Source: JBFLYO01 sp040756745
Lineage (GTDB): Bacteria > Bacteroidota > Ignavibacteria > UBA10030 > UBA6906
Direction: 5' to 3'
DNA length: 64,000 nucleotides
NCBI GenBank assembly: GCA_040756745.1
Contig: JBFLYO010000013.1
Coordinates: 33,045-97,044, forward strand
The stretch's first letter is position 1. Every line of letters begins with the position of its first letter. Shown one piece after another: positions 44,894 through 57,820 of this stretch. A program made the translations under genes and the position numbers. Below the pieces are notes generated by a model. It worked only from the letters and a program-made list of their open reading frames with translations. It had not been told where the DNA came from and ran no database searches.

Positions 44894-46363
44894 ATGCTGG
44901 TCCAACAGAGGACGATAAAGCATCCGGTGTCGATGAGCGGCATCGGGCTGCACACGGGAAGCGTGTCGACGATGACCTTCAAACCGGCACCGGAGGATTT
45001 TGGCGTCAGGTTCCGCCGCGTTGACCTCGGCGGATCGCCGGAAGTGCCGGCTGACGTCGATCACGTGGTGGACATCTCCCGCGGCACCACGATCGAGGTC
45101 GGTGCCGCCCGCGTCCACACCGTCGAACATGTCATGGCCGCACTCGTGGGCCTGCAGATCGACAACGTGCTCATCGAGCTTGATGCGAACGAACCACCGG
45201 TGGGGGACGGAAGCGCCAAGCCGTACGTCGATGCCCTGCTCAAGGCCGGGTTCGAAAAGCAAAACGCCCCGAAGGACTACCTGATCATCGACCAGACCGT
45301 CCATTACCACAACGAGGCGAAGAAGGTCGATATTGTCGCGCTCCCCACCGACGACTACCGCATCACGGTGATGGTGGACTACAATAATCCCGCTCTGGGG
45401 AGCCAGCACACCGGTCTGTTCAACCTGGAAAAGGAGTTTGTGACAGAGTTCGCACCCTGCCGTACTTTCTGCTTCCTGCATGAGGTCGAGGTCCTCCACC
45501 ACCAGGGGCTGATCAAGGGGGGAAACCTCGACAACGCGATCGTGATCGTCGACCGCGACCTCGAGGACGCCGAGATCAGGCGGATCGCGACAAAGCTCGG
45601 CATCAAAGACGCCGTAATCCTCGGCAGCAACGGCGTGCTGAACAACCGCCCGCTCCATTTCCCGAACGAGCCGGCCCGGCACAAGCTGCTCGACGTGATG
45701 GGCGACCTGGCGCTGATCGGCGTCCCCCTCAAGGCGCAGATCTTGGCGGCGCGCCCGGGGCACGCCAGCAACATTGAATTCGCCAGGATGGTTCGCAAGC
45801 TCTACCAGCAGAAGAAGCTGATCCGGAAATACCAGCACGAACGAAAGGAAGGTGTGGTCTTCGACATCAATGCGATCAAGAAGATCCTCCCCCATCGCTA
45901 CCCGTTCCTCCTGATCGACAAGATCGTCGAGTTCAAGCTCGACGAGAAGATCGTGGGCGTCAAAAACGTCACGGCGAACGAGCCCTTTTTCGAAGGACAT
46001 TTCCCCGGACAGCCGATCATGCCGGGCGTGCTGATCCTTGAAGGGATGGCACAGACCGGCGGCATCCTCCTGCTCAACGGCATAGAGAACCCCGGAGACC
46101 AGCTCGTCTATTTCATGTCGATCAACAACGCAAAGTTCCGGAGGCCCGTTCTTCCAGGCGATCAGCTTGTGTTCGAGCTGACGATGGTCAGCCGGAAGAG
46201 CAAGATCTGCCAGATGAAGGGGCTCGCCTACGTGGACGGCAATCTGGTGGCGGAGGCGGAGATGATGGCCTCGCTCGTGCCGCGCACCGGGACGCAGGGC
46301 GCCGGCGGCGGGAACGGCTCCCAGACGACTCCCCGCTCCCGTTCCACTCCAACGATGAACTAA
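44894..46363 (+). CDS. lpxC/fabZ: Bifunctional LpxC deacetylase / FabZ dehydratase
   Basis: A 489-residue fusion typical of Bacteroidota/Chlorobi. Residues 1-300 are UDP-3-O-acyl-GlcNAc deacetylase, with zinc ligands in HTVEHVMAAL and HKLLDVMGDLAL, and catalytic HPG-type HASN near the domain end. From about 320, FabZ begins (NAIKKILPHRYPFLLIDKI), with the active His in PHRYPF and Glu in PGVLILEGMAQTGG. It couples lipid A commitment to fatty acid elongation. The tail after about residue 470 is a short Gly/Ser/Thr extension. Context in the lpx operon is tight. Confidence 0.96.
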   Translation: MLVQQRTIKHPVSMSGIGLHTGSVSTMTFKPAPEDFGVRFRRVDLGGSPEVPADVDHVVDISRGTTIEVGAARVHTVEHVMAALVGLQIDNVLIELDANEPPVGDGSAKPYVDALLKAGFEKQNAPKDYLIIDQTVHYHNEAKKVDIVALPTDDYRITVMVDYNNPALGSQHTGLFNLEKEFVTEFAPCRTFCFLHEVEVLHHQGLIKGGNLDNAIVIVDRDLEDAEIRRIATKLGIKDAVILGSNGVLNNRPLHFPNEPARHKLLDVMGDLALIGVPLKAQILAARPGHASNIEFARMVRKLYQQKKLIRKYQHERKEGVVFDINAIKKILPHRYPFLLIDKIVEFKLDEKIVGVKNVTANEPFFEGHFPGQPIMPGVLILEGMAQTGGILLLNGIENPGDQLVYFMSINNAKFRRPVLPGDQLVFELTMVSRKSKICQMKGLAYVDGNLVAEAEMMASLVPRTGTQGAGGGNGSQTTPRSRSTPTMN

Positions 46364-46372
46364 CCGACGCTC

Positions 46373-47173
46373 ATGAGTGTAACCATCGATCCGCGTGCCG
46401 CGGTGAGTCCCGGGGCTCATCTCGGCACGAACGTTTCCGTGGGTCCCTTTACCATTGTGGAAGACGGCGCGGTGATCGGCGACGGCACAACGGTGGGCGG
46501 CAACGCGTTGATCGCTTCAGGCGCCCGCATCGGCAGAGACTGCCGTATCCACCACGGTGCCGTCATCGGCCACGCTCCACAGGACCTGAAGTACGCTGGG
46601 GAGCCCACGACCTGTGAGATCGGCGACCGCACAACCGTGCGGGAATTTGTCACGTTCCACCGCGGGACGGGCGAAGGAGGACGGACGATCATCGGGAGCG
46701 ACTGCTTTCTGATGGGGTATACGCACATCGCCCACGATTGCATACTTGGCGACCATGTGATCATGGCGAACGCGGCCATGATTGCAGGGCACTGTGAAGT
46801 GGGGGACTGGGCGATCATTGGGGGGATTACCCCCGTCCACCAGTTCGTCCGTATCGGTCAGCATGCAATGATCGGGGGAGGGCTCCGCGTGCCGAAAGAC
46901 GTGCCGCCATATATCCTCGCGGGCAATGAGCCGCTCGTCTTCGAAGGGCTGAACTCCGTCGGCCTCCGCCGTCGGGGATTCTCCTCCCAAACCCTCGACG
47001 CGCTCGACCGGGCATACACGCTGATCTACCGGTCGAAGCTGAACGTGACTCAGGCGCTCAATAAGATCCGTGAGGACGAAGCGCTGATGGCGCTGGTGGA
47101 AGTGCGTAACGTCGTTGATTTCATCGCAGGCTCGAAACGCGGGATCCTTCACGGTCCCCGATTGATGGCGTGA
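46373..47173 (+). CDS. lpxA: UDP-N-acetylglucosamine acyltransferase LpxA
   Basis: A 266-residue first enzyme of lipid A synthesis, adding the 3-O-acyl chain. Hexapeptide repeats fill residues 1-190; catalytic His is in TYMGYTHIAHDC-like GYTHIAHDCILGDH, and the C-terminal helical part has GLNSVGLRRRGFSSQTLDAL. It starts nine bases after lpxC-fabZ. Confidence 0.95.
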   Translation: MSVTIDPRAAVSPGAHLGTNVSVGPFTIVEDGAVIGDGTTVGGNALIASGARIGRDCRIHHGAVIGHAPQDLKYAGEPTTCEIGDRTTVREFVTFHRGTGEGGRTIIGSDCFLMGYTHIAHDCILGDHVIMANAAMIAGHCEVGDWAIIGGITPVHQFVRIGQHAMIGGGLRVPKDVPPYILAGNEPLVFEGLNSVGLRRRGFSSQTLDALDRAYTLIYRSKLNVTQALNKIREDEALMALVEVRNVVDFIAGSKRGILHGPRLMA

Positions 47174-47174
47174 G

Positions 47175-47966
47175 GTGCGTGTGCAAGTGCGCTGGATGTT
47201 TCTCGATTCGGGAGAACGGACGGGGGCGGAGAACATGACGGTCGACGAGGCCCTTGCGCGTGAGCTTGCTGCGGGCACGGGACGCCCGACATTCCGGCTC
47301 TTCCAGTGGCACCCATGGGCGATTTCGCTCGGACACCATCAGGACTCCGGTGAGATCAACGCGCAGCGGGCTGCGGCCGACGGCATCGATGTGGTCCGGC
47401 GGCCGACCGGCGGGCGGGCGATCCTGCATGCGGATGAATTGACCTACAGTGTGACGATGCCCGCCGGCCGCAGGGGCATCCTCCAGGTCTACAACGCGAT
47501 CAGCAAGGCGCTCGTTCGCGGCCTCCGGCAGTACGGCGTCGACGTGGCGCTCCAGAAATCGCAGCCCGACTTCGCGGTGGAATACCGAAACCCCTCCTCC
47601 ATTCCCTGCTTCAGCAGCTCGGCACGGTACGAGATTGAATGGCGAGGGCGCAAACTGGTCGGGAGCGCACAGAGGCGATTCAGCGGTCCCGCGGGAGACG
47701 TCGTCCTCCAGCATGGTTCCATCCTCTGCGGGCCGGCGCACGTTCGCCTGGCCGAGTACCTCGCGATTCACGACGCCGCGTTGCTCGGCCGGATCAGACG
47801 AACCCTGGAAGAGCGTACAGCGCATCTTGCCGCCATTACGGGAGCCGAGGTCGACTTCGTGCGCCTGGCATCCTGTCTTCGCCGTGGTTTCGAAGAAGAG
47901 TGGGGAATTTCGTTCACTCCCGCATCGCGGGAGCACCTCCATGCACAATCGGCCCACGCCACATGA
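47175..47966 (+). CDS. lipM: Octanoyltransferase LipM / lipoate-protein ligase-like
   Basis: A 263-residue member of the LplA/LipB/BirA fold. RRPTGGRAILHADELTYSV and RKLVGSAQRR are the substrate-binding segments; Lys160 is in the second. Cys145 in PCFSSSARYEI matches the position of the catalytic Cys of LipM-type octanoyltransferases, so transfer of octanoyl groups from ACP to GcvH or E2 domains is favoured over lipoate ligation. It starts one base after lpxA, and its end overlaps panB by four bases (ATGA). Confidence 0.8.
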   Translation: MRVQVRWMFLDSGERTGAENMTVDEALARELAAGTGRPTFRLFQWHPWAISLGHHQDSGEINAQRAAADGIDVVRRPTGGRAILHADELTYSVTMPAGRRGILQVYNAISKALVRGLRQYGVDVALQKSQPDFAVEYRNPSSIPCFSSSARYEIEWRGRKLVGSAQRRFSGPAGDVVLQHGSILCGPAHVRLAEYLAIHDAALLGRIRRTLEERTAHLAAITGAEVDFVRLASCLRRGFEEEWGISFTPASREHLHAQSAHAT

Positions 47967-48784
47967 GCAAAGCGACCGGAACACACCCCCGGGTGGTCAC
48001 CACACGAACCGTGATGACCATGAAACAGACCGGCGAGAAGATCGCGATGCTGACTGCATACGACTTTCTCGTGGCGAAATACCTCGACCAGGTCGGCATC
48101 GACATCATCCTTGTCGGCGATTCCCTCGGCAATGTGGTGCAGGGGCACGAGACCACGCTGCCGGTCACCGTCGATGACATGATCTACCATGCAAAGGCCG
48201 TGAAGCGTGCGGTCAGGAATGCGCTCATCGTGGTCGACATGCCCTTCATGTCATACCAGACGAGCGTGGACGACGCTGTGCGCACGTGCGGCCGTGTCAT
48301 GAAGGAGGTGGGCGTTGGCGCGGTGAAGCTCGAAGGAGGAGCATACATCGCCGACATCGTGCGGCATCTTGTCCGGATCGGCATCCCCGTGATGGGACAC
48401 CTTGGGCTCACCCCGCAGGCCATCAACAAGTTCGGGACGTACGAAGTGCGGGCGCAGGAGAAGCGCGAAGCAGCGGAGCTGATGCAGGACGCTCGTGTGC
48501 TTGCGGAGGCGGGGGTCTTCGCGATTGTGCTGGAGAAAATCCCCGCTACTCTGGCGAAGAAGGTGACTGCATCGGTTCCTGTCCCGACGATCGGCATAGG
48601 AGCGGGGCCGCACTGCGACGGACAGGTGCTGGTGGTCTATGATATGCTCGGCCTCACCGAGGAGTTCAACCCCCGCTTTCTCCGTCGTTACGCCCGTCTG
48701 GCCGAGACCATGCGGGGCGCGTTCACACAGTACATCGGCGATGTGAAGGGCGGGAGGTTTCCAACGCAGAAGGAGAGCTATTAG
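47963..48784 (+). CDS. panB: Ketopantoate hydroxymethyltransferase PanB
   Basis: A 273-residue enzyme of pantothenate synthesis. ATG 47963 overlaps the lipM stop; a longer frame upstream is a shadow. MLTAYDFLVAKYLDQVGIDIILVGDSLGN gives the metal and substrate site, VKLEGG and GHLGLTPQ the rest; catalytic Glu is in AIVLEKIP. It uses methylene-tetrahydrofolate and ketoisovalerate. It ends the operon; next comes a repeat-rich gap. Confidence 0.94.
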   Translation: MSKATGTHPRVVTTRTVMTMKQTGEKIAMLTAYDFLVAKYLDQVGIDIILVGDSLGNVVQGHETTLPVTVDDMIYHAKAVKRAVRNALIVVDMPFMSYQTSVDDAVRTCGRVMKEVGVGAVKLEGGAYIADIVRHLVRIGIPVMGHLGLTPQAINKFGTYEVRAQEKREAAELMQDARVLAEAGVFAIVLEKIPATLAKKVTASVPVPTIGIGAGPHCDGQVLVVYDMLGLTEEFNPRFLRRYARLAETMRGAFTQYIGDVKGGRFPTQKESY

Positions 48785-48789
48785 GCATT

Positions 48790-48924
48790 TCGGATTGCAG
48801 AATGCGAATTGAGGACAGCGGACAGTGTGAAACGAGGCTGGGCACGGTGTTTGAAACGATCGAGATTGAGTGATTGGGATTGAGGACATCTTTCTGATTT
48901 CTGACTTCTGTCTACTGACTACTC
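48790..48924. repeat. Three mixed heptamer arrays before surE
   Basis: CGGATTGCAGAATGCGAATT (48790-48815), GATTGAG/GATTGGG words (48864-48888) and CTGATTT/CTGACTT words (48890-48924) follow each other. All three families also occur elsewhere in the window. The last ends 17 bases before the surE ATG. Confidence 0.7.
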
Positions 48925-48940
48925 CTTGCTCGACCGAGCA

Positions 48941-49717
48941 ATGCCCAAGCCCCTCACCGTACTCATCAGCAACGACGACGGCATCGCCGCTCCCGGGATT
49001 CATGCGTTGGTCACGGAGATGCGCAAGGTCGCTCAGGTCACGGTGGTGGCACCCGACAAGCAGCAGAGTGCCGTCGGGCATGCCATTACCATGAACTACC
49101 CCCTGCGCGCAATTCCGTTTCACAAGGAGGGAGAGTTTTTCGGCTATGCCGTCGACGGGACTCCTGCGGATGCGGTCAAATTGGGCGTCAGGTTTCTGAT
49201 GAAGGAGCAGCCGGACCTGGTGCTCTCCGGGATCAACCATGGTTCGAACACGGCGATCAATATCATGTACTCCGGGACGGTATCGGCCGCAACGGAGGGG
49301 ACCGTGCTGGGGATTCCCTCGATTGCGATATCGCTGACGACGCATGAGGAGGCAGACTTCTCCTACGCCGCGAAATTTGCCGCGCGCCTCGCTCAGCTGG
49401 TGGCAGCGAAGGGACTTCCTCAGGGGACGCTGCTCAACGTCAACGTGCCGGCGGTGCCCGAGAGCGAGATCCGCGGCATCCTGGTCACCCGACAGGGAAA
49501 ATCGAGCTGGGACGACACATTCGACGTCCGGCGCGATCCTGCGAACCGGGAATACTTCTGGCTCACAGGCAAGATGAACGTGATCGACACAGATCCTGAC
49601 ACCGATCAGATCGCAGTGCGCGATAAATATGTCTCGGTCACACCGATCCGTTATGAACTGACCGACCGGGCGACGTTCGATGTCATGAAAGGGTGGAATC
49701 TTGAGCGATTGAAATAA
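48941..49717 (+). CDS. surE: 5'/3'-nucleotidase SurE
   Basis: A 258-residue metal-dependent phosphatase on nucleoside monophosphates. I chose ATG 48941 (MPKPLTVLISNDDG) over the TTG at 48926. NDDG (metal site), SGINHGSNTAINIMYSGTVSAA and VNVP motifs are all present. A strong terminator follows, so it is separate from pfkA. Confidence 0.93.
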   Translation: MPKPLTVLISNDDGIAAPGIHALVTEMRKVAQVTVVAPDKQQSAVGHAITMNYPLRAIPFHKEGEFFGYAVDGTPADAVKLGVRFLMKEQPDLVLSGINHGSNTAINIMYSGTVSAATEGTVLGIPSIAISLTTHEEADFSYAAKFAARLAQLVAAKGLPQGTLLNVNVPAVPESEIRGILVTRQGKSSWDDTFDVRRDPANREYFWLTGKMNVIDTDPDTDQIAVRDKYVSVTPIRYELTDRATFDVMKGWNLERLK

Positions 49718-49780
49718 TCTGACGGATAGTCCGCTGCAGCCTCGGCGTTGGATCGCCGACCCGCAGTGTGTGCAACGATC

Positions 49781-49813
49781 GCGGGGCCGGTTTGAGATTG
49801 GCCCCGCTTTTTT
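49781..49813 (+). terminator. Strong Rho-independent terminator after surE
   Basis: GCGGGGCC (49781-49788) pairs with GGCCCCGC (49800-49807) and is followed by TTTTTT (49808-49813). Confidence 0.9.
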
Positions 49814-49861
49814 GTATCGTGATGGTCTTGTTTGTCCGTCAGCGGGAGAGGGTCAGTCAGC

Positions 49862-50827
49862 ATGAAACGCATCGGAGTGTACACGAGCGGGGGGGACGCC
49901 CCCGGGATGAACGCATGCGTCCGCGCCGTGGTGAGAAGTGCGCTCTACAACGGTTGCGAGGTGATCGGAATCCAGCACGGGTACGAGGGGATGATCGAAG
50001 GGAATTTCGTCGACCTCGGCGCCCGCTCGGTGTCCAACATCATCCAGCGGGGAGGCACGATTCTGCGCACGGCGCGGTCGGAGAAGTTCCGGACGCCGGA
50101 GGGGCGCGCTCAGGCCGCTGAACAGCTTGCGAAGGCGGGAATTGAGGGACTTGTGGCCATCGGGGGTGATGGGACGTTTCAAGGAGCTGTCTGTCTTACC
50201 GAAGAGCATGGCGTGGCGGTGGTGGGAGTGCCGGGGACGATCGACAACGACCTGTACGGCACCGACTTCACGATCGGCTACGACACGGCGGTGAACACCG
50301 CGATGGAAGCGATCGACAAGATCCGCGACACGGCGGCGTCGCACGACCGGCTGTTTTACGTCGAGGTCATGGGACGTGATGCCGGCTTCATCGCGCTCGA
50401 TGTCGGCATTTCCAGCGGAGCGGAGTTTGTGGCGATACCGGAGACGCGCACAAACGTCACGGCGCTGCGTGAGGAGCTTGAGTCGTTCAAGAAGTACAAG
50501 TCGAGCGCCATCATCATTGTCGCCGAAGGAGAAGAAGAGGGAGGGGCGTTCAGTCTGGCCGAGAAGATTAAGGATGCGGCAGGGTACGATTACCGTGTCT
50601 GCGTCCTCGGGCACATTCAGCGCGGGGGGAGCCCCAGTGCGCGCGACAGGATTCTTGCCAGTCGTCTGGGGATTGCCGCGGTGGATTCGTTGCTGGAGGG
50701 GAAGACGGGGGTGATGGTGGGGGAGATCCACGGTCGGATTGCATTCACGCCGCTGAAGGAGACCTGGGCGCAGCGGAAGGAAGTGGACAACGATCTCTGG
50801 CGGCTGGCGCGGATCCTTTCGACGTAA
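49862..50827 (+). CDS. pfkA: 6-phosphofructokinase
   Basis: A 321-residue ATP-type phosphofructokinase, the usual length. GGDAPGMN, GGDGTFQGA, the catalytic GTIDNDL (Asp in the TIDND motif) and MGRDAGFIAL are intact, and Gly at the GGDGT position favours ATP over pyrophosphate as donor. The start ATG 49862 gives the standard KRIGVYTSGG N-terminus. It is the last protein gene before the rRNA operon and has no close partner. Confidence 0.94.
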   Translation: MKRIGVYTSGGDAPGMNACVRAVVRSALYNGCEVIGIQHGYEGMIEGNFVDLGARSVSNIIQRGGTILRTARSEKFRTPEGRAQAAEQLAKAGIEGLVAIGGDGTFQGAVCLTEEHGVAVVGVPGTIDNDLYGTDFTIGYDTAVNTAMEAIDKIRDTAASHDRLFYVEVMGRDAGFIALDVGISSGAEFVAIPETRTNVTALREELESFKKYKSSAIIIVAEGEEEGGAFSLAEKIKDAAGYDYRVCVLGHIQRGGSPSARDRILASRLGIAAVDSLLEGKTGVMVGEIHGRIAFTPLKETWAQRKEVDNDLWRLARILST

Positions 50828-50927
50828 CGAATCGCCTTGACTTTGTGACGGAGGAGCGGTATACTGTGACCCCTTCCCTGATTCTTCGGTACTTCTGCAG
50901 GAAACCTGCAAAAGTTCTTCAAGAAGC

Positions 50928-50956
50928 TTGACAATCGGGGTGTAATTGCGTATATT
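50928..50956 (+). promoter_or_regulatory. Promoter of the rRNA operon
   Basis: TTGACA (50928-50933), spacer of 17 and TATATT (50951-50956): a near-consensus sigma-70 promoter about 180 bases before the 16S gene. The gap 50828-51136 holds no gene; a TGCAGG...CCTGCA hairpin lies at about 50896-50910 just upstream. Confidence 0.88.
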
Positions 50957-50996
50957 TAAAGCCCGCTCAGAATGCGGGGGCCTGAAAACGGCCTGC

Positions 50997-51008
50997 GTTC
51001 TTTGAAAA
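50997..51008 (+). promoter_or_regulatory. boxA-like antitermination site, rRNA leader
   Basis: GTTCTTTGAAAA resembles the boxA bound by NusB-NusE. A second site of the same form is before the 23S gene. Confidence 0.65.
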
Positions 51009-51044
51009 ATAGTGTGCATAGCCATACGTCGATCTTAGCAGAGC
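51005..51044 (+). other. 16S processing stem, 5' arm
   Basis: This segment is largely complementary to 52741-52780 after the 16S gene (for example AGTGTGCATAGCCA against TGGCTGTGCACACT). The two would form the stem cut by RNase III around the 16S precursor. Confidence 0.8.
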
Positions 51045-51136
51045 TTCACCTTGGCTAAGATTCCTTCCGCTTTTGGGCGGGAGGGCTCATGACGCCGAGA
51101 CTCAGACTCGACATTGTCGGTTTGAAATGAGAACTT

Positions 51137-52698
<1,562 letters not shown>

Positions 52699-52740
52699 AG
52701 TCTTCTCTCCGCCTCTGGCGGAGGAGACAACTTGATACCC

Positions 52741-52780
52741 GCTCTTCTAAGAACGTCCTCTGTGGCTGTGCACACTTTTT
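52741..52780 (+). other. 16S processing stem, 3' arm
   Basis: Complementary to 51005-51044 in the leader; together they enclose the 16S precursor. Confidence 0.8.
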
Positions 52781-52781
52781 A

Positions 52782-52895
52782 ATTGCGGAATTCGGATTGC
52801 GGATTGCGGAATACGATGAAGTCAAATTCATTCCGCAATCCGCACTCCCTGCCCGCCCCACAGAATTCAGGGGGCAGGCGGGCGCAATCCGCAAT
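52782..52895. repeat. CGGATTG/CCGCAAT heptamer arrays in the 16S-23S spacer
   Basis: CGGATTGCGGATTGCGGAAT words (52782-52815) face CATTCCGCAATCCGCA (52826-52848), with a further fragment at 52884-52895. A GCCCGCC...GGCGGGC hairpin lies between (52851-52882). The same words are at 12527-12560. Confidence 0.75.
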
Positions 52896-52901
52896 GTTTC
52901 T

Positions 52902-52975
<74 letters not shown>

Positions 52976-53014
52976 CATCAGGGTGATAGAGGTCCAGGAA
53001 GACCCCTGGTACAC

Positions 53015-53060
53015 ATCCGATATCAGATATCAGATATCGGATATCTGATATCAGATCTCG
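53015..53060. repeat. GATATC heptamer array between tRNA-Ile and tRNA-Ala
   Basis: The words CAGATAT CAGATAT CGGATAT CTGATAT CAGATCT repeat every seven bases and are self-complementary, so the array folds on itself. Confidence 0.8.
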
Positions 53061-53064
53061 TACC

Positions 53065-53140
53065 GGGGCTGTAGCTCAGCTGGGAGAGCGTCTGGTTTGC
53101 AACCAGAAGGTCACCGGTTCGATCCCGGTCAGCTCCACCA
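53065..53140 (+). tRNA. trnA: tRNA-Ala (TGC)
   Basis: Acceptor GGGGCTG/CAGCTCC, anticodon stem TCTGG/CCAGA, loop TTTGCAA with anticodon TGC at 53098-53100, and T arm TTCGATC. Unlike the tRNA-Ile, the 3' CCA is encoded (53138-53140). Confidence 0.97.
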
Positions 53141-53148
53141 AATGAATT

Positions 53149-53186
53149 CAGATATCAGATATCGGATATCTGATATCGGATATCTA
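53149..53186. repeat. Second GATATC heptamer array after tRNA-Ala
   Basis: Same words as 53015-53060, so tRNA-Ala is bracketed by two copies of a self-complementary array. Confidence 0.8.
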
Positions 53187-53189
53187 AAG

Positions 53190-53201
53190 TGTTCTTTGAC
53201 A
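53190..53201 (+). promoter_or_regulatory. boxA-like site before 23S
   Basis: TGTTCTTTGACA closely matches the boxA consensus (TGCTCTTTAACA). The site is in the spacer upstream of the 23S gene, where boxA is usually found. Confidence 0.7.
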
Positions 53202-53340
53202 ACCAGGACGAGTGCAGTCAGTGCTGCGCCAGTAGTTGTTCCGCCCCGACAAGTCGGGGGCGGAGCGAACAAGAGCGTGGTTGCTGACGACTGACATCAC
53301 ACGCAGAGATCCAGGTGATCTCTGCACGTAATTCCATATT

Positions 53341-53382
53341 CTTATTGATGCACCTGAGTCATTGATCTGAATCAATAAGGAT
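53341..53382 (+). other. 23S processing stem, 5' arm
   Basis: This segment matches the reverse complement of 56486-56523 after the 23S gene (CTTATTGATGCACC and ATCAATAAG in both). It forms the long stem enclosing the 23S precursor. Confidence 0.85.
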
Positions 53383-53386
53383 TTTT

Positions 53387-56483
<3,097 letters not shown>

Positions 56484-56485
56484 TA

Positions 56486-56523
56486 ATTCTTATTGATCCG
56501 GATCGACCCGGGTGCATCAATAA
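56486..56523 (+). other. 23S processing stem, 3' arm
   Basis: Pairs with 53341-53382; together they form the 23S precursor stem. Confidence 0.85.
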
Positions 56524-56574
56524 GTCTATGGCTGAGCGCAGTGATGTCAGAGCACTCGACCTGAAGTGTAAACT

Positions 56575-56691
56575 TCTGGTGACCATAGCGGAGGTGTCAC
56601 ACCCGATCCCATTCCGAACTCGGCAGTTAAGCCCTCCAGCGCCGATGGTACTACTCGTGCGAACGTGTGGGAGAGTAGGTCGTCGCCAGAT
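56575..56691 (+). rRNA. rrf: 5S ribosomal RNA
   Basis: TCTGGTGAC at the start pairs with GTCGCCAGA at the end. The central CCGATCCCATTCCGAACTCG and GTGGGAGAGTAGG are typical. Confidence 0.95.
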
Positions 56692-56701
56692 TATAGTGTA
56701 C

Positions 56702-56738
56702 ATCCCGTCCCGACTTCCGTCGGGACGGGATTTTTTTC
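56702..56738 (+). terminator. rRNA operon terminator
   Basis: A 13-base perfect stem ATCCCGTCCCGAC...GTCGGGACGGGAT (56702-56714 and 56719-56731) with loop TTCC, then a run of T. It contains the same CCCGAC/GTCGGG core as several rRNA helix tips. Confidence 0.95.
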
Positions 56739-56756
56739 CCCCATCCGCATCCCCTT

Positions 56757-56808
56757 AATCTCAATCTCAACCTCAACCTCAACCTCAACCTCAACCTCAA
56801 TATCAATC
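56757..56808. repeat. CTCAAC hexamer array
   Basis: Six or more CTCAAC words in a row between the rRNA terminator and the next gene, flanked by CTCAAT words; same family as 11681-11995. Confidence 0.85.
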
Positions 56809-56921
56809 CCCCCATTGCTTGTCTCCACTTCCACGCGTACATTACCTGCCAATTGCCGCATGACTCAGAGTGGTCCTCCAGGATATAACGCCCGTTACCA
56901 CAATCGCCTCAGGTGATACCC

Positions 56922-57770
56922 ATGGCACGCCCAATCCGACTCGGATTGCTGTTCGCCGCCCTCTGCCTCGGCAGCGAATGGCTCAATGCTCAGGAAGACG
57001 CAGAAGGAGCAAAGGACAATCCGTATTTCACCCGAATGCCCAGCTTCTTTATCCATGATTACGGCGACAAAGACTTCGACGCATACGCGTTCTTCGATGG
57101 GAAGAAAATCGTCTCCGTCGAAGGAAGACTCTACCAGACAACGTACTGGCTGAAGGAGGATGTCACCCGACCGCCCAGCCAGCTGCAGATCCGGAGAAAC
57201 TTCATCACCGCAATCAAGAACCAGGGGGGAACAATCCTCTTCGAAGGGTTGCATGAAGGCTTTGAGGATACCCGATCCGCAGCTACAATTATCACGGCGA
57301 GGATCGGCAAGCAGGGGAAAGAAATATGGGTCGAAGTGTGGCCCGGCGACGACAGCTATACCCTGACCGTCTTGGAGAAAGAGTTGATGCGCCAGGATGT
57401 CACGGCGTCGGACATGCTTGAAGCCCTCAACAAGGATGGCTATATCGCCCTTGATATCCACTTTGACACGGGAAAAGCGACGATCCGGCCCGAATCGAGG
57501 CCGGTGATCGACCAGATCCTCGCCCTGCTGCGGGGGAATCCCTTGCTGAAGCTCAGCATCGAAGGGCATACCGACAACGTGGGCGATGCGGCGTTCAACA
57601 AAACCCTCTCACTTGACCGTGCCCGAGCTGTGATGGCGCTCCTCGTCACATCAGGGGTGGCTGGCAACCGGCTCACTGCAGCAGGATTCGGCGCTGACCG
57701 GGCGGTGGCCGACAATCGCACCGAGGACGGACGAGCGAAGAACAGAAGAGTGGAACTGGTGAAGAAATAA
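56922..57770 (+). CDS. OmpA-family protein with unknown N-terminal domain
   Basis: A 282-residue exported protein. I chose ATG 56922 (MARPIRLGLLF) with the signal peptide ending near LNAQ; a GTG nine bases earlier is also possible. Residues about 22-165 are an unrecognised domain (SFFIHDYGDKDFDAYAFF). Residues about 170-282 are OmpA-like, binding peptidoglycan (DIHFDTGKATIRPES, IEGHTDNVG, LSLDRARAV, NRRVELV). It would tie an outer-membrane or periplasmic function to the cell wall. It begins a plus-strand run with the following secreted proteins, separated by 50 bases. Confidence 0.9.
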   Translation: MARPIRLGLLFAALCLGSEWLNAQEDAEGAKDNPYFTRMPSFFIHDYGDKDFDAYAFFDGKKIVSVEGRLYQTTYWLKEDVTRPPSQLQIRRNFITAIKNQGGTILFEGLHEGFEDTRSAATIITARIGKQGKEIWVEVWPGDDSYTLTVLEKELMRQDVTASDMLEALNKDGYIALDIHFDTGKATIRPESRPVIDQILALLRGNPLLKLSIEGHTDNVGDAAFNKTLSLDRARAVMALLVTSGVAGNRLTAAGFGADRAVADNRTEDGRAKNRRVELVKK

Positions 57771-57820
57771 CGGAAGCGATCTCTATGCGCCACACCCATT
57801 CACAACCAACGGAGGGCTCA

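Noticed and set aside
44873..46420. 515-codon open frame antisense to lpxC-fabZ
   Set aside because: It is a shadow in GC-rich DNA: composition is His/Asp/Val-rich, no motif is seen, and the sense strand has a complete known fusion gene.
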